Source: Bacteroidetes bacterium UBA6063
GTDB lineage: Bacteria > Bacteroidota > Bacteroidia > NS11-12g > UBA9320
Length of the DNA stretch: 5,372 nucleotides
Assembly (NCBI GenBank): GCA_002428905.1
Contig: DIYD01000109.1
Coordinates: 1 to 5,372 of the forward strand
Direction: 5' to 3'
Shown piece after piece: positions 1 to 5,372 of the stretch (positions are counted from its first letter, which is position 1; each line of letters opens with the position of its first letter). Under the pieces are notes generated by a model, which saw only the letters and a program-made list of their open reading frames with translations, had not been told where the DNA came from and ran no database searches. The translations under genes and the position numbers were made by a program.

Positions 1-1276
1 TCATTTCAACACCATTCGCACGCAATCGCTCCTCTACTTCTGTAAAACCTCTTCGTAGCACATAATACGCTGGGGCGGTGACAAGCTTTGTAGGTTTCAT
101 CACTCCCCAATACGGAATCTTCGCAGAATAGGGTTTATCCCGATCGTAGTAGAGGCGATTTGCTCCAGACACCTCACTCGGTTTGTAACTAGCGGTATAC
201 CCGTCAAAAACCATTGCACTTACACCTGCCGAGTCCAATGCCCAGTCCAACGGAAACTCCGTAGTATTCTTATGCGCTAAACGCGTTCGGTCAATCTCAT
301 CTCTCACCCTGTGGGTATGTAATAACTTCACCCCAGATCTCAAAAAACTCAGCGTGGCTTCCACCCGTTGTTGATAAGGTTTGAGCATATGCGTTTCTGT
401 GATATACCCCGGAATGCCACGTAGTGCGAGGAAACCCGTTGAGTATCTTGGTTGATCATAAAAAGTAGCATAACCATTTTCGGGAGACTCTCCATGCACA
501 TTTACATAAGGCGCCATACCAAAACCAGCTTCACCCATTTCTTTCTCCATAAATGGCGTCCACTCTTTCCTTAACTTATCCGTGAGCGTCCCTCCCATTT
601 TGTCTTCCTGCGTGCTTAAATAGGTCATCACGTATGGGTAATCCGCACCATTACTTACGTGCGTTTCGATATACAAATCGGGGTCAATGTCGTTAATCAA
701 CGTGGCGAAGGTTAAGGCGTTTCTGGAGTCGCACTTAATAAAATCACGATTGAGGTCTAGATTCTGCGCATTCCCCCGAAAACCATATTCTTCTGGTCCG
801 TTTTGATTGGCACGACTATAGGAATTGCGGTTGAGCGCTCCTCCGATATTATAAAACGGGATAATGATGATCGAAGTTTTCGACAAGAGCGACTTGTACG
901 CTTTATTCTCCATTAAATCATGGGCCAGCAACATGGAAGCATCTACCCCATCCGGTTCTCCAGGATGGATGGCATTATTGATCAACAACAGTTGCTTCTG
1001 CCCTGACTTATATGCATCAATTGGTCTCGGTCGTTCTCCATCAATCACAACCAGATGAAGCGGCTTACCCGCATCCGTAGTGCCATACTTATGCATCGCA
1101 ATCTCCGGATAATAATCCGCCATCTCCTGCCAAAACCGAATACCCTCTTCATACGTTGGGGTGGTGTTCTTAGATTCAGACAAGGTATAAGGAGGTACAG
1201 GTGCTTCACCTTTTTCAGTGGTGGAACAACCTACCAATACACTTGCTGTAATCAATGCGTATACCGACTTTCTCAT
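1..1276 (-). CDS. M14 family zinc carboxypeptidase, lipoprotein (3'-truncated by window edge)
   Basis: My reverse-strand translation is open for 425 codons from the ATG at 1276-1274 to the window edge. It is a predicted exported zinc metallopeptidase that removes C-terminal residues from peptides or cell-wall material. The N-terminus has the charge and hydrophobic core of a signal peptide ending in lipobox LVGC (Cys17), so a lipid-anchored envelope protein is likely. The M14 active site looks complete: zinc ligands H104 and E107 in IHPGEPDG, N176-R177 in LDLNRD for substrate carboxylate binding, third zinc ligand H206 in IETHVSNG, and catalytic Glu E294 in YITETH. After the catalytic domain (about 40-320) comes a C-terminal region continuing past the edge; its last visible part (YYVLRRGFTEVEERL, about 404-418) resembles the extension of long Bacteroidota M14 proteins. 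The start is firm: an in-frame TAA lies upstream with no other ATG between. No Shine-Dalgarno is seen. Substrate is unknown. Confidence 0.9.
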   Translation of the reverse strand, partial: MRKSVYALITASVLVGCSTTEKGEAPVPPYTLSESKNTTPTYEEGIRFWQEMADYYPEIAMHKYGTTDAGKPLHLVVIDGERPRPIDAYKSGQKQLLLINNAIHPGEPDGVDASMLLAHDLMENKAYKSLLSKTSIIIIPFYNIGGALNRNSYSRANQNGPEEYGFRGNAQNLDLNRDFIKCDSRNALTFATLINDIDPDLYIETHVSNGADYPYVMTYLSTQEDKMGGTLTDKLRKEWTPFMEKEMGEAGFGMAPYVNVHGESPENGYATFYDQPRYSTGFLALRGIPGYITETHMLKPYQQRVEATLSFLRSGVKLLHTHRVRDEIDRTRLAHKNTTEFPLDWALDSAGVSAMVFDGYTASYKPSEVSGANRLYYDRDKPYSAKIPYWGVMKPTKLVTAPAYYVLRRGFTEVEERLRANGVEM

Positions 1277-1328
1277 TCTACGAAAATAATAGTTGTAATA
1301 GCATACTTGGGTAACTTACATTTGCCTC
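1277..1328. promoter_or_regulatory. Divergent intergenic promoter region
   Basis: This 52-bp A+T-rich spacer separates the divergent M14 and DUF2797 start codons and must hold at least part of the promoters of both, unless they lie inside the opposing genes. On the plus strand it contains a good Bacteroidota-type promoter (listed separately). On the minus strand, TATTTTCG sits four bases before the M14 ATG and is one mismatch from TAnnTTTG, but no convincing TTG element lies at the right distance upstream, so the M14 promoter is uncertain. Neither side shows a Shine-Dalgarno sequence. Confidence 0.5.
1293..1324 (+). promoter_or_regulatory. Bacteroidota sigma-A-type promoter for the DUF2797 gene
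   Basis: TACATTTG at 1317-1324 matches the Bacteroidota -7 consensus TAnnTTTG exactly, and TTG at 1293-1295 lies 21 bases upstream, within the range known for the -33 element. The box ends only four bases before the ATG at 1329, so transcription would be expected to begin at or within a few bases of the start codon. That implies a leaderless or near-leaderless mRNA. The motif is short and could occur by chance, but its position in a divergent spacer supports it. Confidence 0.5.
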
Positions 1329-2141
1329 ATGCGAGTAGAAGGGAATTTGCGAAAAATGGCAACGCAGCTAGAGGATGTGGTTCATTACGGGTTGCGCTTG
1401 TATGATGTTCTGGAGGCAAGTGATCCTATCCCACTAAATGAAGCAGTTGGCAAACCAATCCGCATCGAGTTTCAACATGAAATACATTGCGTTGTAACAG
1501 GCAAAAAAATCAAAAAGGCCTTTGGTGAGGGTATGAGTTATGACGCATTTATGAACTCGCCTCAGGCATCTCCGAGTATTATACGGCCAGAACTAAGTCG
1601 TATTCACGAAGGTATTGCCCTCCGTGACTTTGAATGGGAGATGAAAAACCACATGACACCACATACCGTTTATCTCGCGCAAACCGCGGGAGTAAAAGTT
1701 GGTGTAACTCGAAATACGCAGATACCCACACGTTGGATGGATCAAGGCGCGGTTAAGGCCATCCGACTTGCAGAGACACCTTACCGTCAGGCTGCAGGCC
1801 TGATCGAAGTTGCACTGAAAGATCACATCTCGGATAAAACCAGCTGGCAAAAAATGCTCAAAGGCGAATTGGAAGATCGAGACATGTTAGAGCTAAAGTC
1901 AGAAATGAAGGAACTCGTTCCGGCGAACCTTCAACAATTCCTTTCTTCAAACGATGCGCTGGTTGAACTGAATTATCCTGTTTTGGCTAATCCACCGAAG
2001 GTGAAAAGCATCAAACTTGACAAAGTGCCTGAGATTGAGAAGAAGCTCATGGGCATCAAAGGTCAGTACCTCATTTTTGATGATGGAACTGTTATGAATG
2101 TTCGATCGCACAGTGGGTATAGGGTGTCGGTAGATTTTTAG
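1329..2141 (+). CDS. DUF2797 family protein, cysteine-poor variant
   Basis: This 270-residue protein is recognised as DUF2797 from the N-terminal GNLRKM (5-10), the block IHCVVTGKKIKKAFGEG (52-68), the core VYLAQTAGVKVGVTR (114-128) followed by PTRWMDQGA (133-141), and AGLIEVALKDHISDKTSW (156-173). The function of the family is not established. Many members carry several Cys residues around the second block that look like a zinc site; here C54 is the only cysteine in the protein, and positions where I expect Cys hold T57, S70 and others. The core resembles a GIY-YIG fold: Tyr115, Val-Gly 124-125, Thr127, Arg135 and Glu160 are spaced like that family's motif, so a nucleic-acid role is possible but inferred. 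The start at 1329 is preferred over the ATG at 1356 because GNLRKM is a family feature, although a purine-rich tract (1337-1344) precedes 1356. It is monocistronic, divergent from the M14 gene. Confidence 0.85.
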   Translation: MRVEGNLRKMATQLEDVVHYGLRLYDVLEASDPIPLNEAVGKPIRIEFQHEIHCVVTGKKIKKAFGEGMSYDAFMNSPQASPSIIRPELSRIHEGIALRDFEWEMKNHMTPHTVYLAQTAGVKVGVTRNTQIPTRWMDQGAVKAIRLAETPYRQAAGLIEVALKDHISDKTSWQKMLKGELEDRDMLELKSEMKELVPANLQQFLSSNDALVELNYPVLANPPKVKSIKLDKVPEIEKKLMGIKGQYLIFDDGTVMNVRSHSGYRVSVDF

Positions 2142-2175
2142 ATGTTTGGATATCGAGACGTTAAGACAGTAGAAT

Positions 2176-2215
2176 GTTGACTGCTGATGGTTGCGTGTTG
2201 ACGATTGGCTGATGG
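2176..2215. repeat. Degenerate direct repeat GTTGAC...GCTGATGG
   Basis: GTTGAC followed by GCTGATGG occurs at 2176-2190 and again at 2197-2215. The two halves are exact, but the gap inside the unit is longer in the second copy. The flanking sequence (2165-2180) has a similar G/T/A-rich texture. This looks like the remnant of a small tandem array or a slippage product directly downstream of the DUF2797 gene. Function is unknown. Confidence 0.5.
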
Positions 2216-2366
2216 CATTATCCAATATTGCAGAACATGAAGACCAGTTATCAAAAAAGCCGACTCAAAATCAGCCGATTACAAATTAATCTGCCCATTA
2301 TCCTATTTTCTCATTTACGTATTGCGTGGCAATCGTATTGACGGTTATGAATTATTGTGAACCGTT

Positions 2367-2381
2367 CGTCTATCTTAGACG
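2367..2381. repeat. Inverted repeat CGTCTA-TCT-TAGACG, possible operator
   Basis: The arms are a perfect 6-bp inverted match around a 3-bp centre, located 73 to 87 bases before the preferred sigma factor start. There is no T-run after it, so it is not a terminator. Its place upstream of a regulatory gene makes an operator or mRNA stem conceivable, but a 6-bp arm also arises by chance fairly often. Confidence 0.3.
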
Positions 2382-2453
2382 GCCAAACCTCGTTTCGAAA
2401 AAATTTTCAGTTGCCATACAACGTTTTTATTTTACGTCGCCCCTTTGAAGTAT

Positions 2454-3014
2454 ATGATGGCAAATACAGTATCGGCACAAATGGCGGTTTCTGAAGCACA
2501 GTCACCAGAACATACATTGATAACACGATGTCTTGATGGTGAACGTGCAGCACAGAAAGAGCTATACCAAAAGTATTCCAAAGCCATGTATACTTTGGCA
2601 TACCGAATCACCAACAATCACGACCTTGCACATGATGTTCTACAAGATGCGTTCCTGGCCGTATTCAACGATTTGAAATCGTTTCAATCGAAAAGTACAC
2701 TGGGAGCCTGGATCAAAACCATTGTTGTTCGCACTGCAGTTCGACAACAAAAGTTTGAGTCCAGATTTGAACGTTTTGAAGAACATCACGACCACGGAAT
2801 TCCATACGAGCAGTTTGCTTCTGCTCAACTGGAAAAAGCAATTCACAACCTTCCGGAGGGTTATCGAACCGTATTTACACTGGTTGAAATTGAAGGCTAC
2901 AAACATCAGGAAATAGCTGAAATGCTGAACATTTCAGAAGGCACCAGCCGAAGCCAACTGTATCACGCCAAAAAATTATTACGCAAACAATTGAAAGGGG
3001 AGCACAATGCATAA
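2454..3014 (+). CDS. ECF-type RNA polymerase sigma factor (sigma-70 family)
   Basis: From the ATG at 2454 this gives 186 residues, a usual ECF length. Sigma region 2 spans about 36-100, with LYQKYSKAMYTLAYRI and the aspartate-rich DLAHDVLQDAFLAVFNDL segment that contacts core polymerase and the -10 element. A short linker with a His-rich EEHHDHG (109-115) follows. Region 4 spans about 126-182, with NLPEGYRTVFTLVEIEGY and the helix-turn-helix EIAEMLNISEGTSRSQLYHAKKLL (153-176, shown here by its ends) for the -35 element. Region 3 is absent, as expected of ECF factors. The reading frame could also begin at TTG 2445 or ATG 2457 or 2481; none has a good ribosome site, and ATG 2454/2457 are favoured. 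It overlaps the VWA gene by 8 bp, so the two are almost certainly cotranscribed and probably form a regulator pair. Its signal and regulon are unknown. Confidence 0.93.
   Translation: MMANTVSAQMAVSEAQSPEHTLITRCLDGERAAQKELYQKYSKAMYTLAYRITNNHDLAHDVLQDAFLAVFNDLKSFQSKSTLGAWIKTIVVRTAVRQQKFESRFERFEEHHDHGIPYEQFASAQLEKAIHNLPEGYRTVFTLVEIEGYKHQEIAEMLNISEGTSRSQLYHAKKLLRKQLKGEHNA
2994..3002 (+). promoter_or_regulatory. Purine-rich ribosome binding site of the VWA gene, inside the sigma gene
   Basis: AAAGGGGAG ends four bases before the ATG at 3007 and lies within the last codons of the sigma factor gene. It is the strongest Shine-Dalgarno-like tract before any gene start in this window, in a phylum that often lacks them. 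It fixes the VWA start at 3007 and fits translational coupling across the 8-bp overlap. Confidence 0.6.
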
Positions 3015-5370
3015 TCAAGATACACCAAAAGGCTTAGAGAATCTGAGCACATATGAGCCAAAGCCAGCGCTTTGGGACAACATCGAGGCACAACTCGATA
3101 AGAAAGAAGATAAAAAGATAATCTACTGGAGATGGGTTCGCGGCATCGCAGCGAGCATCGCACTCGTTATGGTTATTCAATTCTTTATCACCAAAAACGA
3201 TGACCTTACACAGTTAAACAAAGAGCGTTTGGCCGAGGTGGCATCTGAATCGGGCTATGGCCTTTCAGTCGAAAAACAACCCGACGAAGAGCCAGCACCT
3301 CAAGCTGTAGGCCTGGACACATCAACCGGTTTTACACAAGTTGTCGAATCAGGGGATCGAACGGAAAGTAACACGACGATTACAGCTAGCGCAGACAGCG
3401 TTGTAATCCTCAACAATCATGCATTTGGTTATACCACCGATGCAACTAAACAACAATCTGCGACCTGGACAGACGCAAATCAGACTACAATCTACGGAAA
3501 TTACAAACCGACACTCGCACCCAGCTATTCTTCTGAACCCGGAGGCGCAAAATTCAACATAATCACAGAAGGTGATCAAATCGATTTTACGCTGAACGCG
3601 AATGATGCGGCATTTGCAACCAGTCAGGGTTATGTAAACCAGAGCCATATAAATCAGGGTACAACATCATATACCTGGAATGTCCAAACCACTGCTGCTA
3701 CTGCGGATGCCAAGAGTAATGGAAGCGGTAAGGTCTACACGGTTGAAAATGCAAACACGTATGAGGTCATAGGTTACGACAGTGACGATGATTATATTTC
3801 ATCTTATGAAGATATTGAAGCAGACTATGATGGCATCGATGAAGCACCGATCGACTGGGAGTTTGGTGATGCAAATAACCGTGCGGATAAAAAAGCCATT
3901 AGCTCACCGGGGGCATACAACGTTTCTATAGAGCCATTCAATACCGAATCGTATTATCCGCTCATAGAAAACGAGTATGAAAACCCGTTAGAAGAACCAC
4001 TGTCAACCTTTGGCATCGACGTGGATAATGCGAGCTACTCGGTTATGCGGACCAAACTACGTTCAAATCGCATCGTACCTAAAGATGCGGTGCGCGTGGA
4101 GGAATTCGTAAACTATTTCGATTACAACTATCCGCAACCTACGACCAACAGACCGTTCTCAGTAAATATGGAAAACGCGGATTGTCCCTGGAACAAAAAT
4201 CACCAATTGGTGCGTATTGGATTAAAAGGTAAAGACATCGATTACACCCACATGCAGAACAGCAACCTTGTTTTCTTGATTGATGTAAGTGGGTCTATGT
4301 CTTCCGAAAACAAGCTTTCGTTGGTTAAGAAATCGTTGAAACTTCTAGTGGATCAAATGGGACGAAACGATCGCATAGCTATTGTAACCTATGCCGGTGC
4401 AGCAGGCCTGGCACTGCCTTCGACCCGATGCGATGAAAAAGACTTAATCAAAAAGAAAATTGACAGACTGGATGCTGGTGGCTCAACAGCTGGTGGACAA
4501 GGCATAAAACTAGCGTATAAGGTTGCCTACGAGAACTTAATCGCCGACGGTAACAACCGTGTGATCATGTGTACGGATGGTGATTTCAATGTAGGTGCCA
4601 GTAGCGACAAAGCCATGAAGGAGTTGATTATTGAGAACAGAAACAAAGGTATTTTCATTACTGCTTGTGGTTTTGGGATGGGTAACTACCAGGATTCGAA
4701 AATGGAAACGATCGCTGACAACGGAAATGGTAACTATTTCTACATTGACACTTACCGCGAATCTGAAAAAGTATTCAAACGAGACCTGCGCGCTACCTTA
4801 TTTACCATCGCCAAGGACGTTAAGATTCAGGTTGAGTTTAATCCAAAACACGTGAAAGCCTACCGCCTTATCGGATACGAAAACCGTAAAATGCCTCCGC
4901 AGGACTTTAACGACGACACCAAAGACGGTGGAGAATTGGGAGCCGGGCACACGGTTACCGCATTGTATGAAATCATACCCGCTTCGAGCAACGAAGAAAT
5001 TCCGGGCCGAATCGAGCTGAAATATCAAAAACCAACCACCACAAGCACTTCAGAATTTGGCGACGAATTGTTAACGGTTAAACTTAGGTACAAAAAGCCA
5101 AACGGCAACGTCAGCACATTATACGAAACCACACAGGCAGCCGGAACCAAGCCATTCTACAATGCAAGTGAAGACTTCCGATTTGCTGCTGGCGTCGCTT
5201 TGTTTGGACAACAATTACGCCAAAGTAAGTTTATTGATTTAACCAACTTTGACCTGGCCAGGCAAATCACTACACGGGCAAAGGGCAATGATCCAAACGG
5301 TGACCGACAAGAATTAATCGACCTGATCCATCAGGCGTCAAATACATATCGAATTTATACAGAGCATTAA
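3007..5370 (+). CDS. Membrane-anchored YfbK-type VWA protein with anti-sigma-like N-terminus
   Basis: This complete 787-residue protein has several parts. Residues 1-45 are charged and presumably cytoplasmic; LSTYEPKPALWDNIEAQLD (13-31) resembles the start of Bacteroidota anti-sigma proteins. One membrane helix lies at about 46-62 after a Lys/Arg-rich flank, predicting N-in topology with the rest outside. Residues 66-315 are a Ser/Thr/Asn-rich, probably flexible linker with an acidic stretch at 259-288. A vWF_A N-terminal region spans about 322-415 (PLSTFGIDVDNASYS). The VWA domain (about 420-597) has an intact metal-ion-dependent adhesion site: D426-x-S428-x-S430, T494 in GGSTAGG, and D524 in CTDGD. 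DUF3520 spans about 603-783 (YRLIGYENR, DFNDDTKDGGELGAGHTVTALYEI). E. coli YfbK has the same VWA module but is a lipoprotein; here there is no lipobox. The 8-bp overlap with the sigma gene suggests it senses an extracytoplasmic ligand and restrains or releases that sigma factor. The VWA assignment is firm; the anti-sigma role is inference. Confidence 0.93.
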   Translation: MHNQDTPKGLENLSTYEPKPALWDNIEAQLDKKEDKKIIYWRWVRGIAASIALVMVIQFFITKNDDLTQLNKERLAEVASESGYGLSVEKQPDEEPAPQAVGLDTSTGFTQVVESGDRTESNTTITASADSVVILNNHAFGYTTDATKQQSATWTDANQTTIYGNYKPTLAPSYSSEPGGAKFNIITEGDQIDFTLNANDAAFATSQGYVNQSHINQGTTSYTWNVQTTAATADAKSNGSGKVYTVENANTYEVIGYDSDDDYISSYEDIEADYDGIDEAPIDWEFGDANNRADKKAISSPGAYNVSIEPFNTESYYPLIENEYENPLEEPLSTFGIDVDNASYSVMRTKLRSNRIVPKDAVRVEEFVNYFDYNYPQPTTNRPFSVNMENADCPWNKNHQLVRIGLKGKDIDYTHMQNSNLVFLIDVSGSMSSENKLSLVKKSLKLLVDQMGRNDRIAIVTYAGAAGLALPSTRCDEKDLIKKKIDRLDAGGSTAGGQGIKLAYKVAYENLIADGNNRVIMCTDGDFNVGASSDKAMKELIIENRNKGIFITACGFGMGNYQDSKMETIADNGNGNYFYIDTYRESEKVFKRDLRATLFTIAKDVKIQVEFNPKHVKAYRLIGYENRKMPPQDFNDDTKDGGELGAGHTVTALYEIIPASSNEEIPGRIELKYQKPTTTSTSEFGDELLTVKLRYKKPNGNVSTLYETTQAAGTKPFYNASEDFRFAAGVALFGQQLRQSKFIDLTNFDLARQITTRAKGNDPNGDRQELIDLIHQASNTYRIYTEH

Positions 5371-5372
5371 AA

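Larger units (their letters stand above)
2142..2453. other. 312-bp intergenic region upstream of the sigma factor gene
   Basis: No convincing gene is seen here on either strand. The left part has a degenerate direct repeat (2176-2215). The middle (2259-2280) has two direct copies of GCCGA followed by T/C-rich bases, which do not form a hairpin, so no clear intrinsic terminator for the DUF2797 gene is visible. A weak 5-bp inverted pair (GATTA/TAATC, 2277-2291) is also present. The right part has a 15-bp inverted repeat (2367-2381) and the palindrome TTTCGAAA (2393-2400), then T-rich sequence up to the sigma factor start. No TAnnTTTG box with a properly spaced TTG was found, so the sigma operon may use another promoter type, perhaps its own sigma factor. 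Confidence 0.6.

Noticed and set aside
1055..1405. Plus-strand open frame across the M14 start and the DUF2797 5' end
   Set aside because: It is antisense to the signal-peptide and early M14 coding region, overlaps the DUF2797 start in another frame, and shows no recognisable protein features.
1593..1850. Minus-strand open frame inside the DUF2797 gene
   Set aside because: It lies wholly within a well-supported gene on the other strand and shows no family resemblance.
2256..2280. A-run followed by two GCCGA words, looking like a terminator for either strand
   Set aside because: The two words are direct copies, not inverted, so they cannot pair as a stem.
2445..2453. TTG codon at 2445 as sigma factor start
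   Set aside because: It adds only three residues, has no ribosome site, and two ATG codons follow at once; kept only as an alternative.
2759..2806. His-rich linker of the sigma factor as a metal sensor
   Set aside because: A single HHDH cluster in a flexible linker is too little to support metal sensing, and no cysteine accompanies it.
1..5372. CRISPR array, tRNA, rRNA, insertion sequence or phage elements
   Set aside because: No regularly spaced repeats, cloverleaf RNA, transposase or terminal inverted repeats were seen by eye.

Overview
The window suggests a Bacteroidota chromosome of moderate G+C, probably a marine or environmental Flavobacteriales- or Cytophagales-type organism. The evidence is a perfect TAnnTTTG promoter box, mostly weak Shine-Dalgarno signals, a lipoprotein M14 peptidase, and an ECF sigma factor paired with a YfbK-type VWA protein. 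The genus cannot be fixed from the sequence alone.

Layout. Positions 1-1276 (minus strand) hold the first 425 residues of an exported M14 zinc carboxypeptidase lipoprotein; its C-terminus lies beyond the left edge. A 52-bp divergent spacer (1277-1328) carries a perfect Bacteroidota -7 box almost touching the next start codon. Positions 1329-2141 (plus) encode a complete DUF2797 protein that has lost almost all the cysteines common in that family and keeps a GIY-YIG-like core. Positions 2142-2453 are non-coding, with a degenerate direct repeat and a 15-bp inverted repeat. Positions 2454-3014 (plus) encode an ECF sigma factor. It overlaps by 8 bp the 787-residue gene at 3007-5370, which ends two bases before the window does.

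The sigma factor and VWA gene are the most interesting unit. The VWA protein starts with a short, charged, anti-sigma-like cytoplasmic segment, then has one predicted membrane helix, a roughly 250-residue Ser/Thr/Asn-rich linker, and a full YfbK-type module (N-terminal vWF_A region, VWA domain with intact MIDAS, C-terminal DUF3520). The overlap and domain order suggest that anti-sigma anchor and extracytoplasmic metal-dependent adhesion sensor are fused in one chain that controls the adjacent sigma factor. This is inference; no experiment is visible in the sequence. The M14 and DUF2797 genes appear unrelated to this unit.
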